Origin: Litorimonas haliclonae
GTDB taxonomy: Bacteria; Pseudomonadota; Alphaproteobacteria; Caulobacterales; Maricaulaceae
Length of the DNA: 64,000 nucleotides
NCBI RefSeq assembly: GCF_965138505.1
Contig: NZ_CBCSCO010000002.1
Span: forward strand, 62,001 to 126,000
Direction: 5' to 3'
Notes under the pieces: model-generated
Databases searched by the model: none
What the model saw: the letters and a program-made list of their open reading frames with translations, nothing else
What the model was told of the DNA's origin: nothing
Position numbers and translations under genes: made by a program
Shown here: piece after piece, positions 53,076 through 61,049 of the stretch
Layout: each line of letters starts with the position of its first letter
Position numbering within the stretch: the stretch's first letter is position 1

Positions 53076-53111
53076 TTCCTGCGGTTTATCCGCGATACGA
53101 AAGTGTGACTT

Positions 53112-54266
53112 ATGAGTGAGCTCAAAAAAACAGCGCTTCACGGCCAACATGTAGATCTCGGCGCTAAAATGGTGCCGTTTGCAGGCTATGATATGCCCGT
53201 CCAATACCCTCTCGGGGTTAAAGGTGAGCATCTCCATACACGCGAGAAAGCCGGATTGTTTGATGTCTCCCATATGGGTCAAGTCTTTCTGACGCCCGAT
53301 GACAAGGACTTTGCGACAGCCGCCAAAGCTCTCGAAAAACTTGTGCCTGCCGACATCCAAAGCCTTGAGCCGGGACAGCAGCGCTATTCCCAATTCCTGA
53401 ACGAAGACGGCGGAATCTTAGACGATTTGATGATCTCTCGCCTCGGCATGGCGGGCTATGAGCATGTGCTATACCTGGTTGTTAACGCAGGCTGCAAGGA
53501 CGACGATTACGCCCATCTTGAAAAACATATGCCGAATAATGTGAAAGTCTCCGTCAAAGATGATACGCTTTCTCTCATTGCCTTGCAGGGGCCGCGGGCT
53601 GCAGCCGTATTGGCGTGCCTCAACCCAGACGTCGAAAAACTGACGTTTATGACCCATACGGATCTAGAGCTGAAAGGCACGCTAAATACGCCCGTCTGGG
53701 CGCACGTCTCCCGCTCTGGCTATACAGGTGAAGACGGATATGAAATTTCCGCCAAGCATGAGGATATGGTGCGTTTGGTCGAAGAATTACTAAGCTATGA
53801 CGATGTGGAGCCTATCGGCCTTGGCGCTCGTGACAGTCTCCGCCTTGAAGCAGGTCTTTGCCTTTATGGTTATGACATTGACACGAGTGTCTCGCCAATC
53901 GAAGCCGGATTGATCTGGTCCATTCAAAAACACCGCCGCAGCGCCGATGCCGGTTATCTCGGCGCAGAACGTGTGGCATCGGACTTGGCGGATAAATCCA
54001 CTAAACGATTGGTCGGCATTAAGCCGGACGGTAAGGCCCCGGCTCGTGAACATACTGAAGTCCAGGATATGGACGGAAACACGATCGGCGAAATTACCAG
54101 CGGCGGCTATGGCCCCTCAGTAGATGGCCCGGTTGCGATGGGCTATGTGGCCCGGAAATTTTTTAAATCGGGCACGCCCGTTCAGTTGCTCGTCCGGGGG
54201 AAACCCCGCCCTGCCACCGTCGTGAAACTCCCTTTCACCCCGCATAATTACTTCAGAGGAAACTAG
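53112..54266 (+). CDS. gcvT: Glycine cleavage system T protein (aminomethyltransferase)
   Basis: 384 aa, tetrahydrofolate-dependent. Marks: VPFAGYDMPVQYPLGV, GLFDVSHMGQVFL, YSQFLNEDGGILDDLMI, SRSGYTGEDGYEIS, GLGARDSLRLEAGLCLYG, and the ending PFTPHNYFRGN. First gene behind the glycine riboswitch; gcvH follows 2 bp later. Confidence 0.97.
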   Translation: MSELKKTALHGQHVDLGAKMVPFAGYDMPVQYPLGVKGEHLHTREKAGLFDVSHMGQVFLTPDDKDFATAAKALEKLVPADIQSLEPGQQRYSQFLNEDGGILDDLMISRLGMAGYEHVLYLVVNAGCKDDDYAHLEKHMPNNVKVSVKDDTLSLIALQGPRAAAVLACLNPDVEKLTFMTHTDLELKGTLNTPVWAHVSRSGYTGEDGYEISAKHEDMVRLVEELLSYDDVEPIGLGARDSLRLEAGLCLYGYDIDTSVSPIEAGLIWSIQKHRRSADAGYLGAERVASDLADKSTKRLVGIKPDGKAPAREHTEVQDMDGNTIGEITSGGYGPSVDGPVAMGYVARKFFKSGTPVQLLVRGKPRPATVVKLPFTPHNYFRGN

Positions 54267-54268
54267 TC

Positions 54269-54640
54269 ATGTCAGTAAAATACACCGAAGATCACGAATG
54301 GATCAAAGTCGACGGCGAAATCGCCACAATCGGTATTTCTGCCTACGCCACGAAACAACTTGGCGACGTCGTCTTTGTCGAGCTTCCGGAAATTGGCGCC
54401 GATATGGAAAAAGGCGATGAAGCCGCCGTGGTCGAATCCGTCAAAGCTGCTTCCGAAGTTTATGCCCCGATTGGCGGCGAAGTGACGGAAGTCAATGAAG
54501 CGCTCGAAGACGCGCCGGAAACCGTCAATGCGTCGCCGGACGGAGACGGCTGGTTCCTCAAGCTGAAAATCAAAGATGCGTCTGAACTGGACGGCTTGAT
54601 GGATGAAGCGAAATATAAAGCTTACTGCGAAAGCCTGTAA
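54269..54640 (+). CDS. gcvH: Glycine cleavage system H protein
   Basis: 123 aa carrier protein. The lipoylated lysine is in VESVKAASEVYAPIGGEV; other marks are EDHEWIKVDGEIATIGI and PDGDGWFLKLKI. Confidence 0.97.
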   Translation: MSVKYTEDHEWIKVDGEIATIGISAYATKQLGDVVFVELPEIGADMEKGDEAAVVESVKAASEVYAPIGGEVTEVNEALEDAPETVNASPDGDGWFLKLKIKDASELDGLMDEAKYKAYCESL

Positions 54641-54683
54641 GGCTTTCTTCCTCGGATGACGGGGGGCTAAAAGGAAGGCCTAA

Positions 54684-54794
54684 ATGAATTTACCTTTATT
54701 CGCCATCATGGGCTTGGGTCTCGCCGTCTTACTGCTGTGGGTACTGGTCATTCGGCCCTTGCTTCGAAGCTTTAAAGATAAAAATGGAACATAA
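54684..54794 (+). CDS. 36-aa single-pass membrane protein inside the gcv operon
   Basis: Starts at ATG 54684, with AAGGAAGG upstream. One hydrophobic helix (LFAIMGLGLAVLLLWVLVI) and a basic C-terminal tail RPLLRSFKDKNGT. The next micro-ORF begins 3 bp after its stop. No family known. Confidence 0.6.
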   Translation: MNLPLFAIMGLGLAVLLLWVLVIRPLLRSFKDKNGT

Positions 54795-54797
54795 GCC

Positions 54798-54941
54798 ATG
54801 AGCGCCTCAAACCCCATATTCTGGATTATTACCATCGGCCTGTTCATTCTTGTTGCTTATCTTTCGCGCAAGATGATTACTGGAAGGCCGGGCCGAGGAA
54901 CATCAGACGTCGATTACGATGAGGATGAAAAAACTAAATGA
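54798..54941 (+). CDS. 47-aa single-pass membrane protein inside the gcv operon
   Basis: One hydrophobic helix (PIFWIITIGLFILVAYL), then a basic patch SRKMITGRPGRG and an acidic tail DVDYDEDEKTK. Its stop overlaps the next start as ATGA, a sign of coupled translation. Confidence 0.62.
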   Translation: MSASNPIFWIITIGLFILVAYLSRKMITGRPGRGTSDVDYDEDEKTK

Positions 54942-55132
54942 CTGGTGGATCGAATTTTGGAGTCACTCTCGCTATTGGCGTTGCAATAGGCACCGCTGTC
55001 GGAGTGGCAACAGATAACCTCGCCCTTTGGCTCTCCCTCGGCGTTGCAATTGGGGCCGCTTTGGGCGCCGCGAGAGCCGGCCAAGATAAATCCAAGAAAA
55101 ATGATGTCAAACACGACAATAAGGACAATTAA
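54938..55132 (+). CDS. 64-aa glycine-zipper membrane protein inside the gcv operon
   Basis: Two Gly/Ala-rich helices with GxxxG-type spacing (FGVTLAIGVAIGTAVGVAT and LWLSLGVAIGAALGAARAG), then a charged tail KSKKNDVKHDNKDN. gcvPA starts at the very next base (55133). With the two preceding micro-genes it forms a tightly coupled set between gcvH and gcvPA. Confidence 0.65.
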   Translation: MTGGSNFGVTLAIGVAIGTAVGVATDNLALWLSLGVAIGAALGAARAGQDKSKKNDVKHDNKDN

Positions 55133-56470
55133 ATGCGTTATTTGCCATTAAATGAAAATGACCGAAAGGCGATGCTTGACGTCATTGGCGCCGACTCCAT
55201 TGACGACTTGTTTCAAGATGTGCCTGAAAAGGCGCGTTTGAAAGCGCTTGTCGACCTCCCTAAACATCAGTCTGAGCAAGCGATTGAACGCCATATGGCA
55301 AAACTTTCGGCCAAATCCGTTTCGGCCGGTTCTGTTCCGTTTTTCTGTGGAGCCGGAGCTTATAAGCATCATATTCCTGCGACGGTGGATCACCTGATAC
55401 AACGCTCCGAGTTTTTGACAGCCTATACGCCTTACCAGCCGGAAATCAGCCAAGGCACGCTGCAATCTCTATTCGAATTCCAGACTCAAGTCGCGCTCCT
55501 GACCGGAATGGATGTCGCCAACGCCTCCATGTATGACGGCTCGACAGCCTGCGCCGAAGCAGTGGTTATGGCCAAACGCGTCACACGTAAATCCAGAGCC
55601 ATCCTCGCGCCCGGACTTCACCCGCATTACGCAGCTGCGACGCAGACTTTGGCCTCGACGCTTGATATCCAGATTGATGAGCGCGATTGCCGCCCCGGCC
55701 GCGACGATCACGTTATTGATCATATCAATGACGACACCGCTTGCGTTGTCGTACAGTCCCCGAATGTGTTCGGAGAAATCATAGATCTCGCCCCGATCGC
55801 GGAAAAAGCGCATAAACATAAAGCTCTCTTAATCGCAGTGTTTACTGAACCTGTTGCCTTGGGCGCAATCAAATCTCCGGGCGAACAAGGCGCGGATATT
55901 GTTGTCGGTGAGGGCCAGGGCCTCGGCGTCGGCCTCAATTTTGGCGGCCCGCATGTAGGACTGTTTGCTTGTACTAAAAAACTCGTGCGCCAAATGCCGG
56001 GTCGTCTTTGCGGCGAAACCGTGGACGCCAATGGCGAGCGCGGATTTGTACTGACTTTGTCAACGCGCGAGCAACATATCCGCCGCGAGAAAGCGACATC
56101 GAATATCTGTACTAATTCTGGACTCTGCTGTTTGGCGTTCACCATCCATATGAGCTTGCTGGGCGACGCCGGACTAAAACGTTTGGCGGCGCTTAATCAC
56201 GAAGCCGCTTGCCATCTTGCAGATGTTATTGACGGTATAGATGGCGCGGACGTGGTGAACGAGACCTTCTTCAACGAGTTTACGGTCAAATTAAATAAGC
56301 CTGCGACAGAAGTCGTCGAAGCCCTCGCTGAAAAAGGAGTACTCGGCGGCGTGCCTGTGTCCCGCCTGACGGAAGGTAATGAAGATTTGCTACTTGTTTG
56401 TGCCACTGAAACGGCCAGTGAAGAGGATATCCATGCCTTTGAAACAGCATTGAAGGAGGTCTTGTCATGA
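55133..56470 (+). CDS. gcvPA: Glycine dehydrogenase subunit 1 (P protein, alpha)
   Basis: 445 aa; N-terminal half of the decarboxylating P protein in organisms with a split enzyme. Marks: [82 protein letters not shown]. Overlaps gcvPB by ATGA. Confidence 0.97.
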   Translation: MRYLPLNENDRKAMLDVIGADSIDDLFQDVPEKARLKALVDLPKHQSEQAIERHMAKLSAKSVSAGSVPFFCGAGAYKHHIPATVDHLIQRSEFLTAYTPYQPEISQGTLQSLFEFQTQVALLTGMDVANASMYDGSTACAEAVVMAKRVTRKSRAILAPGLHPHYAAATQTLASTLDIQIDERDCRPGRDDHVIDHINDDTACVVVQSPNVFGEIIDLAPIAEKAHKHKALLIAVFTEPVALGAIKSPGEQGADIVVGEGQGLGVGLNFGGPHVGLFACTKKLVRQMPGRLCGETVDANGERGFVLTLSTREQHIRREKATSNICTNSGLCCLAFTIHMSLLGDAGLKRLAALNHEAACHLADVIDGIDGADVVNETFFNEFTVKLNKPATEVVEALAEKGVLGGVPVSRLTEGNEDLLLVCATETASEEDIHAFETALKEVLS

Positions 56471-58032
56471 AGAACGAAGGACGCCCCACAACCCCCGTCG
56501 CTGCAAATATGAATCGCCCAGACACAGTTTCCGGCTCCAAGGGCCTAGAACAAGCCGTAAAGCTCATTTTTGAAGTCGGTACGCCGCGCCGTACAGGCAT
56601 TGACCTGCCTGAACCTAAAGGCCGCGCCTCTCGTCTTGGCGGACATGAGCGCAAAGGCGAAATCGGTTTGCCCGGCCTGTCAGAGCCGGAAACGATGCGT
56701 CATTATGTGCGTCTTAGCCAAAAGAACTATGCGATTGATCTGGGCATTTATCCGCTTGGGTCTTGCACCATGAAACATAATCCGCGTCTGAATGAAAAAG
56801 TCGCGCGTATGCCGGGCTTTGCGGATGTTCACCCTTTGCAGCCCATCAGTACAGTTCAAGGCGCGCTCGAGCTTATGGAGCAATTATCCCATTGGCTGAT
56901 GACGCTTTGTAATATGCCGGCCGTGGCCCTGACCCCGAAAGCCGGGGCGCATGGTGAACTTTGCGGTATGATGGCAATCCGCGCACGACTCGACGCAGAT
57001 GGTCAGTCACAACGCCGCCGTGTGTTGGTGCCGGAAAGCGCCCATGGCACGAACCCGGCAACAGCCGTGCAGTGCGGGTTTACCGTGGATGAAATACCGG
57101 CGTCGGGGGACGGCCGCGTCAATATGGACGCGCTTCGCGAGAAGCTGGAAAAAAGCGATGATGTTGCCGGTATCATGCTGACCAATCCAAATACATGTGG
57201 CCTGTTTGAACGCGACATCGTCGAAATTGCGGACCTCATCCATGCGGCAGGCGGGTATTTCTATTGCGACGGCGCGAATTTCAACGCCCTCGTCGGGCGT
57301 GTTCGCCCAGGCGATCTCGGCGTCGACGCGATGCACATCAATTTGCACAAGACGTTCTCTACGCCGCATGGCGGCGGCGGGCCGGGTTCCGGTCCGACCG
57401 TCTTGTCTGATGCGTTAAAAGATTTTGCGCCTTTGCCTTTCGTCGTGAAAGACGGTGACAAATTGAAATTGGTCGAACATGAAGGCGGCGACGCCGCAGC
57501 GAGCTTTGGACGCATGTGCGCCTTCCACGGCCAAATGGGCATGTATACCCGCGCCTTGACTTATATGATGAGCCACGGCTCGGACGGTTTGAAACAGGCA
57601 ACGGAAGACGCTGTCCTGAACGCCAATTATATCCAAGCGTCCCTTGCGGATGTGATGACCGTCGCCTTCAAAGGCACGTGTATGCATGAGGCGTTATTCG
57701 ATGACCGTTTCTTGAAGGACACAGGTGTCGATACACTCGATTTTGCGAAGGCCATGATTGATGAAGGTTACCACCCTATGACGATGTATTTCCCGCTCGT
57801 CGTACACGGCGCGATGCTCATCGAACCTACTGAGTCTGAGTCCAAAGGCGAGTTAGACCGCTTTATCCAATCTATGCGGTCTCTGGTGGAACGGGCGAAA
57901 GCCGGGGAGGCGGAGAGCTTCAAGCAAGCGCCTGTCTACGCGCCAATGCGCCGACTCGATGAAACCAGAGCGGCGCGAAATCCGGTTCTACGGTGGACGC
58001 CTCCGGCGGATAACGCCGAGGCTGCTGAATAA
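56467..58032 (+). CDS. gcvPB: Glycine dehydrogenase subunit 2 (P protein, beta)
   Basis: 521 aa, catalytic half of the split P protein. The PLP lysine is Lys295 in [19 protein letters not shown]. Other marks: [57 protein letters not shown]. Last gene before a strong terminator. Confidence 0.97.
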   Translation: MKNEGRPTTPVAANMNRPDTVSGSKGLEQAVKLIFEVGTPRRTGIDLPEPKGRASRLGGHERKGEIGLPGLSEPETMRHYVRLSQKNYAIDLGIYPLGSCTMKHNPRLNEKVARMPGFADVHPLQPISTVQGALELMEQLSHWLMTLCNMPAVALTPKAGAHGELCGMMAIRARLDADGQSQRRRVLVPESAHGTNPATAVQCGFTVDEIPASGDGRVNMDALREKLEKSDDVAGIMLTNPNTCGLFERDIVEIADLIHAAGGYFYCDGANFNALVGRVRPGDLGVDAMHINLHKTFSTPHGGGGPGSGPTVLSDALKDFAPLPFVVKDGDKLKLVEHEGGDAAASFGRMCAFHGQMGMYTRALTYMMSHGSDGLKQATEDAVLNANYIQASLADVMTVAFKGTCMHEALFDDRFLKDTGVDTLDFAKAMIDEGYHPMTMYFPLVVHGAMLIEPTESESKGELDRFIQSMRSLVERAKAGEAESFKQAPVYAPMRRLDETRAARNPVLRWTPPADNAEAAE

Positions 58033-58043
58033 TGACTTCTACG

Positions 58044-58067
58044 AAACCCGCCTCATGGCGGGTTTTT
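58044..58067 (+). terminator. Terminator of the gcv operon
   Basis: AAACCCGCC (58044-58052) and GGCGGGTTT (58057-58065) with loop TCAT, then a T-run. Confidence 0.92.
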
Positions 58068-58069
58068 CT

Positions 58070-58684
58070 TCAGGGCATTGCCGCTCCCCAATAGTTGTAG
58101 CTTAGCACTTTCGGTCCGGGAGTATACATCTCTTCCATCTGCGTGATGGATAAGTTGGCCTCCCGCAACAAAGCCGGGATGTCGCGCCCGCTATGGCACC
58201 CGCCCGCAATCTTCTTCCAGACCGGATCAATGCGTTTTTGCCATGTGTGCACTCCGGGATCCGGAGCCTGCCCATGTTCGCAAAATAAAATTTGACCGTC
58301 AGCTTTCACGATACGCTTCATCTCTCGCAAGGCGAGGACGGGATTGGGAATCGTGCAGAGTGAATAAGTGACAACCACTGTATCCGCACTCCGGTCCTCC
58401 AGAGGAATTGATACACCGGAGAGTCCAAGCCGAGTCACCGGAAAAGCGCAGGCTTTCCGGCGGCTTTGACTTCGTTTCCAGATACACTCATCCGGCTCAA
58501 CGCCGATAACCGATGACACCTGTTCTGATTTATAAAAAGGCAAATTGTGTCCGGACCCGATGCCGATTTCGACGACGCGCCCTTTTGCCTGGGGCACAAT
58601 TTTGGCCCGTTGTTTCTCAATCGGACCAATGCCGCAGGCTTTGTCGAGACAAAAGGGAAGGATATGGCGGGAGTAAAAGCCCAT
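58070..58684 (-). CDS. Class I SAM methyltransferase (UbiE-like)
   Basis: 204 aa. SAM motif VVEIGIGSGHNLPFY near residues 37-51, acid GVEPDE, motif DTVVVTYSLCTIPNPVLALREM, and the post-core FCEHGQAPDPGVHTWQKRIDP with WKKIAGGCHSGRDIPALL. This matches a group of small methyltransferases whose substrate is unknown, not UbiE itself. Its end is only a few bases past the gcv terminator. Confidence 0.88.
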   Translation of the reverse strand: MGFYSRHILPFCLDKACGIGPIEKQRAKIVPQAKGRVVEIGIGSGHNLPFYKSEQVSSVIGVEPDECIWKRSQSRRKACAFPVTRLGLSGVSIPLEDRSADTVVVTYSLCTIPNPVLALREMKRIVKADGQILFCEHGQAPDPGVHTWQKRIDPVWKKIAGGCHSGRDIPALLREANLSITQMEEMYTPGPKVLSYNYWGAAMP

Positions 58685-58718
58685 TCAATCAGCAACTGAT
58701 GAACCAAAACATTAGTGG

Positions 58719-59186
58719 CTACGGCCTTTGCTTTCCGCGAACCAGTAAAACCACGACGGCGCAAAGCCAGCTTACGCAGGCGCTTATAAAAAGGGCGGGC
58801 GAGAAGGCTACAGGCTCGCCATTTGCCCATTCTGTGGGAGTAGAAATGCCAAGCGGTGTGAACAGGTGAAAAACAATCGCTCCGCTCATGACGCCAAGAG
58901 CAATTACCGCGCCAAACATCTGGGTGTTACGCGCGGCGTTCCGCTTGTTCGTCAAAAGAAAGAGGGCAGGAAGCGCTATCAGGCAAATGGCCGCCAAGGC
59001 TTCAGCCAATCCTATTATCCAAGGGCCCGCTGGATAGAAAAGACCGATACCAGACCAATCCCGCAAAATCGTAAAAATATGTTCGGGCGTTGGGTGACCG
59101 GTAAATTTATATTGTAGGGAGCTCAGGAAAATGGCGCTTATGAAAATTGCTGCCAACCAGACGACTATGTTCAAAAATGTTTTCAT
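58719..59186 (-). CDS. DoxX-like membrane protein
   Basis: 155 aa with four hydrophobic segments. DoxX-like marks: LSSLQYKFTGHPTPEHIFTIL, GIGLFYPAGPWIIGLAEALAA, FGAVIALGVMSGAIVFHLFTP. Role unknown. Start has AGGAG. It lies upstream of the methyltransferase on the same strand (34-bp gap). Confidence 0.75.
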   Translation of the reverse strand: MKTFLNIVVWLAAIFISAIFLSSLQYKFTGHPTPEHIFTILRDWSGIGLFYPAGPWIIGLAEALAAICLIALPALFLLTNKRNAARNTQMFGAVIALGVMSGAIVFHLFTPLGISTPTEWANGEPVAFSPALFISACVSWLCAVVVLLVRGKQRP

Positions 59187-59505
59187 GGCTCTCTCCTGCT
59201 ATGAGTAAACCACAAAAGCCGGAGGTTGTAAGCGCAAATCTTTGTGATAGCGGCGGCTACGAATATTTGGCTTGTGCTTACCTGTCAGAATTGTAATATT
59301 CAGGTCGTATTCATCTTGCCTTTGTTAAGAAGTGATGGAACCCACTTGAAGGGGGAATAGATCGCCAACTTAGCGGTCTATTAAATTCAGACGCTGTCCA
59401 GACGCCCCCTTAAGGGAGAGCGAAGACAACTCTGAAAAGGCTCTGTCAAAATGTCAGTTTTCGGGGGAATACTCGTTTTGACAGAGCCACTTTTTCTTAC
59501 CCTTC
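59187..59505 (+). other. 319-bp gap with promoter-like site, nested stems and a long inverted repeat
   Basis: No ORF of note. TTGTGC (59272-59277), 16 bp, TAATAT (59294-59299) looks like a housekeeping promoter on the plus strand. Downstream, AAGGGGG (near 59349) could pair with CCCCCTT (near 59404), enclosing a stem AATAGATCGC/GCGGTCTATT. The stretch ends at the long inverted repeat at 59439-59488 and a T-run. A plus-strand RNA of about 190 nt is possible. Confidence 0.35.
59439..59488. repeat. 13-bp perfect inverted repeat, terminator or solo transposon end
   Basis: GGCTCTGTCAAAA (59439-59451) and TTTTGACAGAGCC (59476-59488), extendable by two pairs, around a 20-odd nt loop. T-runs follow on both strands, so it can serve as a bidirectional terminator. 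The outward GGCTCTGT ends also resemble insertion-sequence termini, but there is no transposase and no clear target duplication. Confidence 0.5.
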
Positions 59506-59958
59506 TTAATCTGTTCGGACGCCGCCTTTAGTTGCGCTGGCATAGGCGTTGCGGAGTAATACCTGTGTGTTGGGCGTTAGGCCCGGGTCTCTAAGCTGTT
59601 CATTAATTCTCTCGGCCAGAAACCTTTCCCCGTCATCGACGGCTTGACGGGCCGCTTTTTCATCATCTTGAAACAGGGCGGTGAGTTTTGTCCAACCACG
59701 ATGCGCTGCTCCGGAAACGGAGCCTTTGGTAACGGGTTCTCCGCCCAAATCCCGAACCGCCGTTTGAAACTCTGAAATCAATTGAGATCGTGAGGCTGCC
59801 CGCCTGGAAAAGTGCGAGCGCAAAGCGTAGCCTTCTTCCATATCTTCCAAACAAATTTTATAACCCTCATAACTGTCGATTAATGTCTGGGTCACATCGT
59901 TTAGAATATCGATTTGCGTCTGATCTATTTCTATCTGATCCAATTCTTTTTGATTCAT
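59506..59958 (-). CDS. DUF2383 (PA2169-family) four-helix protein
   Basis: 150-aa helical protein with no signal peptide. Marks: LIDSYEGYKICLEDMEEGYALRSHF and SQLISEFQTAVRDLGGEPV, then GAAHRGWTKLTALF and an acidic LLxNAYA-type end, as in the ferritin-like DUF2383 group. Often stress-induced, function unknown. Start has GAGGA, and an EcfG-like promoter (60001-60026) is upstream, supporting general-stress control. Confidence 0.82.
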   Translation of the reverse strand: MNQKELDQIEIDQTQIDILNDVTQTLIDSYEGYKICLEDMEEGYALRSHFSRRAASRSQLISEFQTAVRDLGGEPVTKGSVSGAAHRGWTKLTALFQDDEKAARQAVDDGERFLAERINEQLRDPGLTPNTQVLLRNAYASATKGGVRTD

Positions 59959-60000
59959 CAGGTCCTCTAAAAAGGAAGGCGTTCAAGGAGCACATTTCTA

Positions 60001-60026
60001 TTACGCCCGATAAGTGACCTCGTTCC
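60001..60026 (-). promoter_or_regulatory. EcfG-like promoter of the DUF2383 gene
   Basis: On the minus strand GGAAC (60026-60022), 16 bp, CGTAA (60005-60001). One base off the CGTT consensus, identical in form to the site at 10289-10314. Leaves a leader of about 35 nt. Confidence 0.5.
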
Positions 60027-60137
60027 GATTTCTGATATGGGACGTCGACCTTTTCCAAACCTGGTGAAAGCATTCCCTGGCGAGAGCCTCGACGCTGACT
60101 TGACAGTTGGGGGAGGCGACCCGACATAATAGTCACT

Positions 60138-61049
60138 ATGGAGACCAATGCTCTCATTCCCCCGCCGTCCCTTGCGCACTATTTCGCGCAAGAGCGTCAG
60201 CAGTTGCGCCAGACTCTGAATAAAGATTTATCCCCGTCCCAAGTCGTCGGAGAAATGCGCCGGGCACTAGACCGGACAGGTTTGAGCTTTACCCGCAGCG
60301 TCACGGACCCGCAGATCCAAAAGGCGGGTTTATGGCTATTGGAAATTATTAAGTCGGGGGCCGGGGTTCTTGACCGGGCGACCCATGCAGATGTTACTTT
60401 GGTGGAAACGGCCCCAAAATCAGGTCTGTTTGACGGACTGAAAGACTGGCGTCCAGGCTTGTTTTATATTGCAGCGGCAGGTCTGGCGACCGTTGGACTT
60501 GTGCAAGGGATTGGATTGGTTGTTATCAGCGCCGTCAGTCTCGCGGCATTTCATGCGCTGTCACACTTTAAGTTAAATATGTTTTCGCGGCTGCCCTTTG
60601 TGCGAAAGCCGAAAGCCCTGCCGTCGCCCGATGGAAAAAATATGACCGCCGAAGCGTCTATTCGAACGGACAGCGCTGGGTTCATCAATCAGATCAGCGA
60701 CGCTTTGGCGACGGCGGACCATATATTGGCGCGAATGGTGCAAACGGAGCCCGACGCTCATTGGCGAGACGATCCCGCCTTAATGGCGGTCTTCCAGAAC
60801 TTGCTGGAAGCCAACGCCGCCTCGGACGGAAATTATGCCCTCCAAGTTGTCGGCAAAGATATGAAGAGCGTCCTCGCCTCGGCTGGAATAGAGGCTGTGG
60901 ACTTTAATAAATCGACAAAGCACATGTTTGATGAGCTCCCAGCTCTTATTATCAACGAAGGCGATCCGGATCTAGAGATGGCCGCCCCGGCTTTAGTGGG
61001 TCAGGACGGACGTCTCTTGCGGCGCGGCACTGTTTGGGTTCGCAAATGA
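60138..61049 (+). CDS. Membrane-anchored GrpE-like protein (inferred), partner of the Hsp70 downstream
   Basis: 303 aa. N-terminal soluble helical part; two hydrophobic segments at about residues 104-144 (LFYIAAAGLATVGLVQGIGL, VVISAVSLAAFHALSHF); then a C-terminal domain. From about residue 220 the pattern is like GrpE: a four-helix-type stretch, GKDMKSVLASAGIEAVDF (compare LLEVLEKFGVE), HMFDELP, and the end GQDGRLLRRGTVWVRK, very like GrpE's GYxLxxRLLRPAxVxV. I infer a membrane-bound nucleotide-exchange factor. It overlaps the Hsp70 start (ATGA), so the two are made together. This is by eye, not by profile. Confidence 0.6.
   Translation: METNALIPPPSLAHYFAQERQQLRQTLNKDLSPSQVVGEMRRALDRTGLSFTRSVTDPQIQKAGLWLLEIIKSGAGVLDRATHADVTLVETAPKSGLFDGLKDWRPGLFYIAAAGLATVGLVQGIGLVVISAVSLAAFHALSHFKLNMFSRLPFVRKPKALPSPDGKNMTAEASIRTDSAGFINQISDALATADHILARMVQTEPDAHWRDDPALMAVFQNLLEANAASDGNYALQVVGKDMKSVLASAGIEAVDFNKSTKHMFDELPALIINEGDPDLEMAAPALVGQDGRLLRRGTVWVRK

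Noticed and set aside
55469..57687. Several antisense frames over gcvPA and gcvPB
   Set aside because: Shadows of strongly conserved P-protein genes.
59337..59365. GGAAC at 59337 as another EcfG promoter
   Set aside because: No CGTT-like -10 at 16-17 bp.
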